Made by a program: the position numbers and the translations under genes. Of a stretch of DNA of 64,000 nt, positions 34,380 through 47,500 are shown piece by piece. Within the stretch, counting starts at the first letter, position 1, and every line of letters starts with the position of its first letter. The stretch comes from Cladochytrium replicatum (Eukaryota > Chytridiomycota > Chytridiomycetes > Cladochytriales > Cladochytriaceae): contig JAHLKD010000015.1 in assembly GCA_025526935.1 (NCBI GenBank), forward strand, positions 558,001-622,000, read 5' to 3'. The notes under the pieces are model-generated. The model saw only the letters and a program-made list of their open reading frames with translations, was not told the origin of the DNA and searched no databases.

Positions 34380-35110
34380 CATTCAAAATAGCGCTCGTAG
34401 CAGCCGTAGTAACAGTGCTCCACGACCAGCGCACAGACGTTCTGAATTGGTGGGTCAATAGCGGTTTGGAACTGAAATGGAAAGTTCGGCGATGAACTGG
34501 GCAAGTAGAAGCGGACATGTCACCTTTGGAAAGGTGAAAAGCAAGTGGATTGGAGCTGAAGTATGCAACGGCGATGGACGGCGCAAGCATACGCGGTCAC
34601 TTGGATGTGCTCGAATGGTGGAATTGAAGTACTCTTTATCAGCGATGAACCACGCGAGCTAAAATGGGCATGTCCATGTGCTCAGCTGGTGGACGTCAAG
34701 CGGACTGGAGTTAAAATGGTCGGAGCTGGCTGCCGACGTTGCAAGCCAAAACGGCCATAGTGATGTGCTCGAGTGGTGGAAGTCGAGCGAAAACAGTCAC
34801 GTAGATATCCTCGAATGGTGGAAATCAAGCGGGCTCGAGTTAAAATAAACAGAACGCACGATGGATTGGTGGAAATCGAGTGGGTTACACTTTGTCTGGA
34901 GCAAGGACGCACTCGACTTTGCATGCGAGAACGGATATGTTGAGGTGCTGGACTGGTGGAAAGACAGTGGATTGGAGATGAAGTGGAGTACAGAGGCCAT
35001 GGACTCTTGAATGGTAGAGATTGAGCGGTCTTGAAATGAAGTGGACGGACGACGGAATTGAGTATGCAAGTTGAAGGGTGACGTAGATGTTGTGGAGTGG
35101 TGGGAGGCCA
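34380..35110 (+). pseudogene. Decayed ankyrin-repeat (WWKSSG-type) gene
   Basis: Translating piecewise in shifting frames reveals about seven ankyrin-like units: DVLNWWVNSGLELKW (about 34434), SIRGHLDVLEWW, NGHVHVLSWWTSSGLELKW, ASQNGHSDVLEWWKSS, HVDILEWWKSSGLELK, then DFACENGYVEVLDWWKDSG and SGLEMKW. Units are separated by stops (for example TAA after ELK near 34846, TGA after EAMDS near 35010) and 1-2 nt shifts, so no continuous product is possible. As I recall, this NGHxxVLDWWKSSGLELKW pattern is typical of large ankyrin families in chytrids. The parent family function is unknown. Confidence 0.85.
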
Positions 35111-35359
35111 ACATATTGTTATGATCTGAAAAGATAATGCTCTTCGAAAAAATATGGAGATGCAAAGAAAGGCCGATGGGCCGCTGTTAAGTTCCTTTTC
35201 ATTAACAAGCATGGGTTGTCATGGGTAGTGAAAGCAGTGCGATCCTTCTTAATGTGCTCTTCTCTTGACCATTGTCCATGTCTAATCCATTTTGTGGGTA
35301 GCCATGGGGATCTATTCTTTTCCTCCACCAACTCATTAATTGGAAGTTACGCCTAAACA

Positions 35360-35460
35360 TGACTCTTCTCCAGTAATTCTTCAGAGTACCTCATCATAAG
35401 TCCACTCGATTTCCACCAAGCAGTGGTAAGCTCAGCGTCTCTCCTGACAGCGGATCTGGG
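35360..35460 (-). pseudogene. Inverted ankyrin-repeat fragment
   Basis: Reading the minus strand gives TTAWWKSSGLMMRYSEELL, the same WWKSSGL ankyrin unit as the plus-strand pseudogene at 34380-35110, and then a stop near 35360. Only about one unit remains. Its opposite orientation beside the larger remnant indicates rearrangement after duplication. Confidence 0.6.
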
Positions 35461-35807
35461 GCGCATATTGGAGGGACAGATCACATAAAGAAGTGTGGGA
35501 AAGCTTGAGTGATGAGATGCAATTGAACTGTCTGCTTACTTCGTATGGTCCAAGAAAGCCCGAATCAGCGTCGGACTGCTTCGTTGCACAGCTTGGTTAT
35601 AATTAAAAAATAACTTATATTTGAAGAATAAGTAAAGATGCTCCGTACTCTTCTGTTGCTAGTGTGGGTTGCTTCAGCCATTATCATTGCTATTGCTTAA
35701 ATGTTTTTTTAACCACGGAACACACACGTGTCTCTTTCCTTTTTAAGCATTCCCGTGTCCGGTCTTGCCAACCTCCATTTGGAACACTCGGACTTTGCAG
35801 CAGATCA

Positions 35808-38800
35808 ATGGATCCATTTGCGATGGCAAAGTCCGATGAGCCAAAGACCCCGGATGGCCAGGAAAATCCATTGCACAATCGATTCGAGCGCGAACAGGGT
35901 GGATTTCTCCCAATGAGTTTCGGGGCTACTAAGAGTTCCCTCCTGGCTTCTGCACGTATGGGACGGTCGGGAGTGTCAGAACAGCCCAAAGTATCGGGTT
36001 CTGGAGGCTACATAGATGTATCCACACCGCAAGTATTCCGCTCGCGTAAAGCTCTCGAGATTTCTCCTCACGTAAAGCCTCCAGCGGGAAACGAGAAGAT
36101 GTTTGATATCGCACCCTTCGGCGGAAGCACAACTGAACCCAAAGTGCAAGCTTGCTCTGCTCCCAGAAGCGCAAATGAAAGCCGCGAACACAGCAGAATC
36201 CCAATCTTTGGATCGTCGTCCCCCGTCGCGGTGTCTGCAGTTCGATTCGATCGCAGTGATTTCGATAGGTCCACGGATTTTTCTGCACGCGACGTGAGCG
36301 ACGCTGAAGGAAATGACGTAGAAATGTCGGCGATCATGTTTTCTGAAGCGCCTACGCCTGTGCATTCGTCGCACAGTAGCAGGCCTTCGTCTCTAATTGC
36401 ACCCACACAATCAGTTTTGCCGATCATGGCGGCCAAGTTTGCGGCGGCCGGTGCCACGAGTGCAGCGAGCCCTGTGCTGGAAAATTCTATTCCCCTTGCA
36501 AGGGCACCAACTCCGCTCAGTGGGAAGAGTTCACTTCCAATTACATCCCGTCTCCCTGTAATGTCACAGAGCAAGGTACTGTCTCCCACTACGTATCCAC
36601 ATTGTTCTAACACTTCCTATTAGCGCGCAGATATTTCGTTTGGGTCATCGTTGCCAGCAGCTGACACAAGTTTCGGTGGAAGGGCTTCGCCTATCCGCTC
36701 CGAGACTGTTTATGGCTCATCGTTGCCAATAACTTCGACCGAAGGATTTGGATTTAGGAGTTCACGAATTCATTCTGCTGGGACTGTATCCGATACTCTT
36801 GCCTTGCTTTCGAGTAACATTGGTGACGAAATCGGGAAGCCAGCGATTAGCGAGAAGCCACCGGTCGTCAAGACGACTTCACAGGATAGTCTCAACCGTG
36901 GTATCTTTTGCAGTGGTCCCGCTGATCGTGCAAAGGTTGAAGCTGCCCTTTCACATTTAGGGAAGGATCTCAGCGGGCATACACATCCACACGGAACACA
37001 CTTTGAAGATCACGATTCGGAGATCGGGAAACCCACGACAGAAGGTGCTCGAACACTTGATGGGACCGGGGATGAGGGAACCCACTTTCGCTCAATTGAG
37101 TTTCATGCTGCTCCTCCACACCCTCCTCCGTCGAAAGTGTATCAGCGACGACCAAGCTGGAACGAGCCCCCACCGCCGCAGCGGGAGCGTGATGCGACCC
37201 CTTCCAAGATGTTGAAGGAGCTTACGAGATGCGTATGTGTTTGTCCTTTGATCCCAAATTCATCGTTTGACCTACTCGCTTTTTAGTCCCCGCCCGCGCT
37301 TCCCCCGGGACACGTGCTCTTCGGCGACCGTCCTGGCGAACTTCCACATAAAACCGATCCGAACGATCCGTTTAATGTTGTTCGAGTTGCTCCGAACACT
37401 GGCGAGAACGCCTTGCCTCAACAAACTGAGTCGACGAAAGCTGCTGAAGAGCCATCCCAGCTGTTTCGTCAAAAGTTCGGAGGTCGTCCCAATTTCGCTG
37501 GATCTGGCGAAAGCCTGCTTGCAACCATGGAGCTATTGGCGAGTGGGTCGCACCAACCCGTCATTGCTTCCGGGTACTCCAAGTCTGTTCATTCTACATT
37601 GCTCTCGTCCAAAGTCATGGAAACGAAAGTGCGATCATCAAATTCGCTTGGTAACTACATCCTCCTTTTGGCGTCTTGCGAGTGTGGGTTAATCGCTGCT
37701 TCGTACTGAACAGCATCCGAACTGCGAGTGGCGGAAGGACGGCAAGTCAATGCGGACGTCCGAACGGGTCCCTTCAATTTTTCGTCAACCAACTTCTTTG
37801 CGTCTTTGACGGTGATCACGAGGGAAAGCCCTGTGCGAAGCAAACAAGGTGACGACGTGACCGAACCCACGAGCACTGTTGACCTGGTTTCCGAGTCTGA
37901 GATGGACATCATGGAGGAGAGCATAAACCTTGAGGAGTCCTCGCATGAAGAAGATTTGTTTGGGGAGATTGATGTTGCAAACGTATTTGACGGCTTGAAA
38001 GCGACAGAGGAGGTGAAGGCAAGCGTGGTGGATAATGGTGCCTCTTTGGCGGCGAAGACCGAGCGAAGGTGTGAGGATGTGACAGCTGCTGCAAATGTTG
38101 AGGATCAGGGTGGCAAGGAAGCGCTCGCGACGAATACTGTTTCACCAAGTGTGCACTTTGAGGCTGTGCCGGAGCTTGATGAAGGGAAGGACGCGGTTGC
38201 AACCGCTGGAACCGTGCAGCCGGTTGAGGCGGAGAAACAAGAGCACACACATTCGATATCGCTCGTCCAATCGTTCGAAGGGGACAATAAGAACAGCTCA
38301 ATGACCCATGACCACATCGCTGGCCAGGTGCTTGACGAGTTTGCCAACGATGCCGCGAACGTCTCTTTCGAACCGTTTCCAGTGATGACCAATCAGACCA
38401 ACACGGTAGACCTTGCGGACGATCAGGCGATGAAGAGCTTTGATAAGGGAGAAAGGTCGGGTGAACAGGATTGCGGGTTGATGGCTTCGCTTATTGATGA
38501 TGACAGGGTCGAAGCTGGAAAGTTGATCGAGCAGATCGACGTGTCATTGAAAGATGCGGTTGAAGACTTGGCTATGATGGAGGATGAGGAAGTTGATAAG
38601 GCGGATGTGCATGTACCTGTTGAGGCGGAGAGCACACACGAGACAGCGGCGGAAGTGAAGGAGCCCGTTCGATCCGTTGGGACGACGTGGTTGAGTTTGC
38701 TGTTTGGATCCAGGCAAGCGAGTCGTGTCGACACAGAAGAACAGAAGCCGGAGGTAGAGCTAAGCGAGGACGAGACGAGTAAATGTGAAAAATCTCCGTC

Positions 38801-40902
38801 GGCGGTGTTGAAGGAGTCCAGATTCGGAGCAAGCTTGGAGGACGCGACTGGCACATCGAAAGACACGAGCTTGGATATTGCATTTTGCCCTGAACAAGCT
38901 GGTGGAATCTCTGTTGGAGAAGTTCTGGAAAGCCGATCAGCGGCGGACGTTGTGAAAGAGCCGATTCGCGACGACGAGGCGGAGGCGAACCTCGATGGCG
39001 ACGCCGGTTTCCAGGGTAACAGTAGCGGACTGGTCGTTCCGGAACAGAAGGACGACAGCGGGGTGACAGCGGAGATGGAGCACCGGTTCCAGGACATCTC
39101 CTCGATTGCCGGTGGTGAACCGAACGAGCTTGTGATTGATCGCCCAACGCATCTTGATATCGCGGACGTTGCGATCCGGCCTTTGCTGAGTGTTGCGAAT
39201 GCGTCGCCGATCCATGCGCTTGGACGGAGTGTGACGTTTGATGTGAACACGAACGAATCGGCTGGAGGGATCCAGTTTGGACGGGTGATTACGTGTGAAG
39301 ATGAGATTGAGGGAAAGGAGGAGGAGGAGAATATCGGGGAGAAAGGAACGGTGGAAGCGGATGTGGTTCAGTCCGAGCGGTTTCTTGAGGATGAGGCGGG
39401 TGATGCGAGCCGATCTGAACCGATTATGCAAGTGGAGGATCTGGAATTTGAGACTGCTGTTGACGACGGACAGGATGAGGTTGGAGGGAGCTCATCCAAC
39501 GTGTCTGAGGATCTGATTGCGGAGGCTTGGCGAACGTACGATGAGGAAGGGCATGAGCAGATGGTTGCGCGAGCTGCGGAAACCGATCTGATCCAGCGGG
39601 TCGAGCCGGTGCACGTGAGTCCGAAGCCGACGGAGCGGGTGACGCCGGTGCGATCTGCGGGTAGTAGCAAGTCGCCGAAGAGGCCGGGAGGTGGGGCGAG
39701 CGGGACGCTGTCGTCGCAGCAGCCGCAGCGAAGGACTCCGACGGCGCCAACAGGGTCGAGCGAGTCGGGAGTGTCGCCGAGCGTACGGGCGTCTTCAGTG
39801 TCGAACCGGAACGTGTCAGAGAGTGGTAGCGAGTCGCCGGTGTTGAAGGACAAGCCGTCGTCGCCTGGATCTGGGAAACGGTCTAGCGGTGCGGCCGAGA
39901 CACGGGCGTTGACGTCGCCGGGTGGTGGACGGGCGGCAGTACGAAGTGTTCGAACGCCACAGAAGGAAGTTGAGGAGGTTGTTGAGTCGCCGAAGGTTGC
40001 TGCGCCGAAGAAGCACGATGATGTGGTTGCGAGCGAAGAACTACTCCCGCGCGTGGCGACGGCGGCAGCGGTTGTAGTACATGAGCTTAACGATGTAGGA
40101 TTGCTTCCGGCGCTCAGTGCGCTGCAGGAAGCGTTGTCTGAGCCATCGGAGGAGGGCGGGTACATTACGAAACTACTTGGAAGTGGAACAGCGACGAAAC
40201 ACGGTGAGGAAGGGAGGGGAGAAGTGAGTGTGTTGAGCACGTTTAGAGCGAACGAGGGGGACGAGCATTCGTATATGACGATGCATGGGGTGTTGAGGGA
40301 CGTCAATGGGCCCGTGAAAGCACTTTGGGTGGTTACGGAGAAGTTCGGGTGAGTAAATGAAAGAAAACATGTGCGGATGGTAAGAGATTGATGTTGTGCT
40401 TGTTTAGAGCATTGGTAGAAGCAGAGGCGATGCAGATGCAGGGGTTGGGAGAGGTGCAGGAGCGAGTCGAGTCTATTGAGAAGAAACAGCGGGAATTTGA
40501 GATGCAGCAGCGAGCATTGGCGGTAAGAGAGAAGTGCAATGGACAATTTTCAACAAGCTGAAATGGATGGTGATTTTGCGGCAGAATGGAGTCGAAGAGC
40601 TAGGTGAGAAGGTTGATGGGCAAGGGAACGAGCAGAAGGAGCTACGGGAGACGATCGAAACGCACGAGAGGGAGGAGATGGAGGGGGAGCTTGCGGATGA
40701 GCAGGAGGTGAGTGATTTATTGTGCGCTGTACAAGCGGACTTATGGAGTGAATTGGGTAAGGTTGCGAGGGCAGATATTTTGCCGAAACGAAGCAAGTCA
40801 GGAATCGGGAAGTGGAGAGCAGGGATGATCCTTGGGATGGTGATTGTCCTGGTGTGGGCAATGTTGAACAGGTTTGTTTTGAGAGAGAACAACTTATGGT
40901 GA
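35808..40902 (+). CDS. Large disordered tail-anchored protein, 1602 aa
   Basis: Exons 35808-36575, 36624-37232, 37287-37650, 37714-40348, 40408-40522 and 40585-40902; introns are 48-63 nt. The third donor is GTAACT at 37651, since only that junction preserves phase. ATG 35808 (MDPFAMAK) is the first in-frame ATG. The protein is mostly disordered and acidic, with Ser/Pro-rich segments (KSPKRPGGG, about residues 1228-1350). One compact segment before the last introns (VLSTFRANEGDEHSYMTMHG) and a coiled coil (about 1460-1540, VEAEAMQMQGLGEVQERVE) follow. One apolar helix ends the protein (AGMILGMVIVLVWAML, then RFVLRENNLW), so it is probably tail-anchored with its bulk in the cytosol or nucleoplasm. 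No known domain recognised. Confidence 0.78.
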
Positions 40903-41185
40903 GATATGAAGACATATTGCTTTATTTTAGCGGGGTAGTTCCCAGATATAGTCGTGGAGGGATATATGGAATCTTCGGGCACGGACTTCTTGTTAGCGAC
41001 GTTGAGGTGATAACACACAGCCTAATGAATAGTTAATAGCTACATTAATGAATGATTCATTCCACACCCTAGGTTCATTTAATTCCCATTCCACCCGTCA
41101 TTCTTCAGTCTTCTCATCTCATTTTCAAATCCTCATCTCAGTCCCACCAACTCTTCCTCGGCTGATCGGCTCTCTTTTCTTCGCT

Positions 41186-41677
41186 ATGCTCTTCGCTTCC
41201 CCACTCTCCCTATTCATAGCCCTCGTTCCCGTCGCTGTCTTCGCTGCTCCCTCCGGCTGGTCCGGTCCAACGTGCTACACGTACGTGTTCCCTCCTGTCA
41301 TCTTCGGATCTGACTTGTCCGTCGTTTACTTTTGCTCTCAGTGACAGTATATCGCTGCGATTGCTCACCGGAAAGTACGTCTACAATGCCGCGATGACAG
41401 AGTCGATCTGTGCGGCAGCGTGTGCGGGTTACCAGTACTTTGGAATGGAGTACTCCACAGAGTGCTGTAAGTGGATTGGACCGATCACCAGATCTGATGG
41501 TGATTGCAATGGTATTTATGTCTGTGTTTTTTTTTTACTTTAGATTGTGGAAACTCGTTTGCGAACGCTAAGAGTATTGTTGATTCGTCGCAGTGTAGTT
41601 ATAAGTGCGGCGGTAACTCGAATCAGATGTGCGGTGAGTAAATAATGTGGAGAGGGAGAGGGAGAGAGAGAGAGAGA

Positions 41678-41728
<51 letters not shown>

Positions 41729-43062
41729 AGTGAGATCAAGATGTTTGGGTCCATGGGGTCATACTCGTCATGCACTGAGCTCATGTACTTGCAGGTGGGT
41801 ATGATCGAATTAGCGTGTACACTTCCACATCACCTCCTCCCCCAACATACGGCGTGTCAAGCCCTCCATCAAGCTGGAAGGTCGCGGGTTGCTATTCCGA
41901 TCAGATCCTCTGGCGAACCTTGACGGCCAAGTACACGTCTGGAAGCATGACGGTCGAAAAGTGCTCGGATTACTGCAAGGGCTACAAGTACTTTGGTGTC
42001 GAGTACGGCAACGAGTGCTACTGCGGCGACCAGCTCTCGAATGGAGGTTCGGCGATGGACGCGTCGGGCTGCAACATGAAGTGTTCTGGAAACTCTGGAC
42101 AGTTCTGTGGTGGTTCGAACCGTCTTGGAATGTACGAGACAAACAGTTACCCAACATCGCCATCGCCGTCTCCTTCTCCGAAGCCATCCCCCTCGCCATC
42201 CCCTGCTGCTTCTCCGAAGCCATCGCCCTCGCCATCCCCTGCTGCTTCTCCTTCTCCGTCTCCCGCTTCTTCACCTTCGCCATCACCCGTTCCCTCGTAT
42301 GGTGTTTCGGCTGCACCCGCTAACTGGAAGGTTTCGGGCTGCTTCTCTGACCAGCGATTATACCGCACCTTGACTGCCAAGTACACGTCTGGAAGCATGA
42401 CGGTGCAGAAGTGCGCTGATTCGTGTGCGGGGTACAAGTACTTTGGTGTCGAGTACGGCGACGAGTGCTACTGTGGCAACGTGATTGCTAACGGCGGATC
42501 TTCGCAAGATATCAAGGGCTGCAACATGGCGTGCACGGGAAACAACAAGCAGTTCTGCGGTGGATCCGACCGTCTTGGGCTGTACGAGTCGACCTCGACT
42601 GTCACGATCCCGTCGCCGTCGCCGTCGCCGTCGCCTTCCCCGGCTTCGACCAAAGTGTCTGAGCTCTCTGACGCGGACATTCAGAACATGGTCAAGACGC
42701 TCAACAGCATTCGAGCTGCGGCAGGTCGCGGGCCTGTCACGCACGACATTCGTCTCTCCAAAGCGGCCGCGGACCACTCCAAGGACATGGCCTCGCACTG
42801 TACGATGACGCACAACGGATTTGACGGGTCGTCGTTCGGGGAGCGCATCAACCGCTACGCGAGCTGGACGTGGGCCGGCGAGATAATCGGAGCCGGGTTT
42901 GGCAGCACTACGGACATTATGAACGCGTGGAAGGGCTCGTCGACGCACTACAACATTATGGTGAACAGCAACGCGAAGCAGGTTGGGTTTGCGCTGATTA
43001 CGAACAACGGGTGCGGGCAGTACAAGACGTACTGGAGCGGAGAGCTTGCCAACTTGAAGTAG
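41186..43062 (+). CDS. Secreted WSC-WSC-WSC-CAP protein, 525 aa
   Basis: Exons 41186-41280, 41342-41466, 41544-41633 and 41795-43062. The start at 41186 gives a clean signal peptide (MLFASPLSLFIALVPVAVFA); an in-frame ATG at 41048 would bury it. Three Cys-rich WSC domains (about 28-110, 131-216, 281-366) each show the ECYCG-type core and end in FCGGSxRLGxYE. They are separated by Pro/Ser linkers (PSPSPSPSP) likely to be O-glycosylated. The C-terminus (about 392-525) is a CAP/SCP-like domain with a TLNSIRAAAG helix, KAAADHSKDMA, MTHNGFDG and GENI-like AGEIIGAGF. WSC domains bind wall glucans; CAP domains can bind sterols or lipids. There is no membrane span, so it is likely extracellular or wall-bound. 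Confidence 0.9.
41648..41727 (+). repeat. (GA)n(GT)n microsatellite in an intron
   Basis: A GAGAGG/GAGAGA tract runs directly into about 25 GT dinucleotides, inside the 161-nt third intron of the WSC-CAP gene. This explains why that intron is roughly twice the local norm. Confidence 0.9.
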
Positions 43063-44502
43063 AAAGCGCGCTCTGTGTGATTTGGAAAGCCTCCTGCGTT
43101 ACCTTTCTTTTCTTCGTCTACCACTACCGCGTTTGTTTCCCCCCCTCATTTTTGCAGCCCGCAGCAGCAGCAGCACCGATTGAAGTATCCGTTGATATGG
43201 ATCTTGAATTTGGATTTCCTTTTTTTTTCCTTCTTTTAGTTTTGGGATCGCCTTTCATTATTACGTTTATCCCTTACTCTTTTTTTTTGGGTCTTAGACC
43301 GTGGTGTGTCCACTCTATACAATACTTGGTGTCTTTCTTTTCTATTTCCTTAGAAATCGTATTTTACAATTGGGGAGGTTTTATCAATTCTTCAAGCCCT
43401 GCTTTTTATTCTTACGTTTATATTTTCTTTTGGACTTACACCCAACACCAATCCTCTTCGGGCCCCCTCAGAAACCCCTGACCTCTTTTATGCATGCTTA
43501 CTTTTTAGAACATCCCTGCACTGCGGTAGGACCACCATTTTCCATTCGATCGTACCATTGGGGAAGGCTGAATGAATATTGCATGTATGGGGGCGACAGC
43601 AATGGGCCGGTCCGATTGTGTCAAGCCCAGTGTGTCTTGTCTACAGCCGATCTCTTTTGTGTTTAGACATGTTCGGAAAGGTTGCATTCTTGGTGTTTGG
43701 ATATGGTTGTCTTTTTCTGGTTCCAATTTTAAAACTCAAACTCAAATTCGGTATAGGTTTTTTTTAAGTTTTACAGTGATTCGCTATATGTTTTGTTTTG
43801 TAGTTTTGTCGCTAACGATGATGAAGGGCCGGTTGACCTTTGGCTCATTGAAGTATCAACATGCTAGCCGTCACCATCAACAAAAGTTTGCTACCCACTA
43901 ACAAACTACAGGTTTTAACATAAAATTTCCTGGTTTGGACTTCTCAGGAGCACTAGTCGGGACTGCGCACAAGCAAATAGGGCGCCAATAGTTTCGACGC
44001 GACCTCTTTGCCTGCGACGCGAGGGGAATCGTGAACGATATCAGCGACGACGTGTGGTGTGTTTCGTAAAAATTGTATGCTTAGGAGCCCCAAGACGCTC
44101 GCGAGGGCGACGCGGGTCGGACCGACTAGATCCACATCGACGTGCACGAGCACTTGCAGCAGCTGTACGATCTCAACGTGACGCTCGAGATTGTGCAGAG
44201 TGAAGGGAAGGTGAAGGTGGGCTTGGTCATACCGGGTGTTTTGTACCTATGATTTGTTTGTGTTGGGAGGTTGGGAGCGAGAGGTGGCAGACGTGAGCGG
44301 GTCCGTCGCTTGTCAAGAGTCGGTAGAAAATGGGGTGTTAGTCTTATTAATACATACATATATACGCCAGCTCCAGCATCCATGGCTCCCTCCCTCCCAT
44401 TTCTTGTTATTTTCCAGCACTCCCCTCCCAAGCCGCATATCCCTCCCTGATTCAACTCTTCGACTTTCGGGTGCCTCGTCCCTTGAGCCACCCCCGGAAA
44501 TT
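43063..44502. other. Intergenic before CDC24
   Basis: About 1.4 kb of T-rich 3' sequence, then unassigned DNA. At 43953-44220 a GC-richer island could encode protein on either strand: minus, about 85 residues ending VRSPD; plus, IHIDVHEHLQQLYDLNVTLE followed by a possible splice donor. Neither matches anything I recognise. A CT-rich leader precedes ATG 44503. Confidence 0.35.
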
Positions 44503-47500
44503 ATGATGATGGACCAGATGCTGATGAACGGCGCGGGCAATGCCGGCGGTGCATACCTCCCGCAAGCAGTCCCGCGTCCAATGGCAACCTCGCTCTTCCA
44601 GCAATGCGTCACCATGATTGAAAAACTGTACCGCTTCCCGCTCTTCGACCGCTACCTCTTTCCATCCGGCGTCGACCACATCGTCGGCCCGCAGTCCATC
44701 GACCCCGTCCAGATTCTGCTCGACTGCTTTCGTCTCGGCGCCCCGCTCGCGCTGCTGTACAACCACCTCCAGCCCGCGGTCCCCATCGATGTGCCCGACC
44801 TCTCAGGGTACCAGTATGGAAACTACCAGTCGAGAGAGAAGAAGCCCGTCATGAAGTTTCTGATTGCGATAAAGAACGAGCTGGAGCTTAGCGAGGAGGA
44901 AAAGTCGACCATTTTGTCGGACTTGTACGCGGACAACACGAACCAGTTTGTCAAGGTATGGCGAAAATGAAGCGAGGGGGGTGTAATGAGCGGGCGAGAG
45001 TTTGTGTGCACAAAGTATTTCAAAGGTGATGGTTGTATGGAGTATGTGCTGACATCTTGTCTCTGTTGCATAGTTTATCAGGATTGTGGAGAAACTCATT
45101 GCCCGCATCGAGCAAGTCGGACTCCTCCCTCCCCCGCGTGCGCTCCCCTTCGAGCTCCCCTCACAATCCACAGAGTCGCCCTCGGACAACCGAAGCAAGC
45201 TCGTCGCCGAGCTCATCGAGACGGAGCGCAAGTACATCGAGGACCTCGAGTTCCTGCAAAAGTACCAGAACATGTTGTTCGACCAGAACGTGCTCGCAAA
45301 GCAGAAAAAGTACGACATCTTTTGCAACCTCGACGCCATCTTGGACTTCCAGAGGCGGTTCTTGATTATGCTCGAGGGGACGCTCGCGTTGCCGCCTACG
45401 GAGCAGAGGATTGGGCAGGTGTTTGTTAATACGGTATGTAGTTTGTTGTGCAAAAAAAAGAGATTTGTGGTGGCTGTTGTTCTTATTTTGCTATTTGCTC
45501 TTGTTGCAGGAGGAGCAGTTTAGGGTTTATGAGATTTATTGTGCCAACTACGACATATCTGTACAGCATGTTACCGAGGAGCAGGAAACTCTAATGGTGA
45601 GTTTGAACACCAGTACGTTGTTGTTGGCAAAATACCAAATCATCGTTTTAGCAACTCCAATCGGTTATGGACCCAGTTATTCAGCTGCCTTCATTTTTGA
45701 TCAAGCCTGTACAGCGACTGCTCAAGTATCCTCTTTTCCTCACTGTGAGTGCCAATGGCTGAAACATGATGATATCCTCCGGCTAATAACGACCACTTGA
45801 TGTACAGGATTTGATTAAATTCACGGATAAAGCGTCTGAAGCACAGCAAGAAGATTTGAAGGCTGGGTTGGATACCGTGAAGCGAGTTGGAGAGCATATC
45901 AACGAGCAGAAACGGCGGGACGAGAACAGGCATTTGAAACAGGACCTAGTAGAAAAGATGGAGGACTGGAAGGTGAGCGTTCATTGTTTCAAATTTGTTC
46001 AAGGCTTTTTTTAAAGTTGTCTATTCAAGAACCTCAACCCTGATGAATTTGGGGAATTGCTGCTAACGGATAAATTCTCGATGAGGACGAACGACATGGA
46101 TCGAGAATATTTCATATATCTCTTTGAACGGATGCTAATTTGCTGCAAAGACGCAGGAAAGAAAACGAGGAAGAGTCGTGGACTGACTGGCGGTCTCTCG
46201 TCTTCAGCACAACAACCGGCGATGAACGTTTTCCAGCTGCGTGGAAATATCGACATCCGACTTGTCGAGAGGGTCGTGGACACGTCGAAACCGGAGCAGC
46301 AAGCATTTGGTCTCAAAGTTCTCTGGCGCGATGGAAAGGAGCACGAGACATTTGTGTTGAAGTGCCGGAACATGGAGCAGGTGAAGTTGTGGTCGGAGAG
46401 GTTCAGGATCCTATTGATGGAGAGGAATGGCGGGAGGTTCGGGCCACAGAGTGCCGGAGTCGTTGGGTCCGATCCTATGACCCCAATCACACCCGTCCGT
46501 GCGCGTCCGAATACGCTCACCGCTCCACCATACAACGAGTCACTCCCACCGTACGCACAGTGGAGCCAGACGGATGACGAGAGTGACCAGCCTGACTATG
46601 GTGAAATGGGTGGTTACCAGCGTGCAAGGAGCAAGTCCGAGGTTGACCAATATGGCTATCCCGACGGTCGCGGTGGCGCTCCGGGCTTGCAGCGATCACG
46701 CTCGAACCCGCACAGCTCCCAGAACTACTTCCCTCCTCCGTACAACGGCGGGTTGGGAGCGCCACCTATGCCGCCCACGCCGCCCCAGTACCGCCAGTCA
46801 CCGCAGATGCAGAACGGTCCTGGGATGCCGGAGCGTGGACGAGAGAGTGTACGCAAGGGGTCTATTGCTGGACGCACCCGTGGATCGTCTGCGGGCTCAT
46901 CACTTCGGATGGACAACCAGAATCCTTATGGCAGAGCACTCAGCACATCGCCCCCAGCAGCGGGAACTCGAGACCGCAGTCCCCCGCCACCGATGCCGCC
47001 GCCAACGGGGCCGGCACAAGGACTGGTTTCGCAATCGCTTGGAATGCAGAGGGTTTCTGTGAAATACGGACCGCCTCCTGCAGCCCCTCCGTCGGGTCCG
47101 TTGCCTCCCCCGCCGGGAGTTCTTTGGCAGTCGCCCCACATTGCCGCGCAGGGAGGAAATCCTCCGGCGAGCCCTGGAGGAGTACAGATTCCAAACTCGG
47201 GTCCTCAAGGCTACGACTACCCATCCCCGCCCATCTCTGGCGCTGGGTCTCCCGGGCGACAAGCCCGCGCACGTCGTGCACCGCCGCAGGCGTACCCGGG
47301 CGGGACAGGCTACGAGAACTACCCCAACTCATCAAGTCCCAGCGGAATGCCGGCTTTGAGTACATGGGAGAGTCGATCGTCGGCGGCGACACAGCAGAAT
47401 GGGCTCATGCGAGCCGGATCGTATTCTGACGTGCAGTCCGTCAACTCCAACAACGCATCGAGTCTCCAGCGCTCCGGCTCGTACACCGACATCCCCATGG

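Noticed and set aside
35664-35807. N-terminal extension of the tail-anchored protein from 35664
   Set aside because: The open frame upstream has no ATG and is Cys/His/Phe-rich, unlike the rest; ATG 35808 is preferred.
37629-37650. GTGCGA donor at 37629 for the third intron of the tail-anchored gene
   Set aside because: Gives phase 0, which does not match the next exon; GTAACT at 37651 gives the required phase 1.
39368-40546. 392-codon minus-strand open frame over the tail-anchored gene
   Set aside because: Ser/Thr/Cys-rich antisense translation of an acidic Ser-rich exon; plus-strand splicing and frame are consistent.
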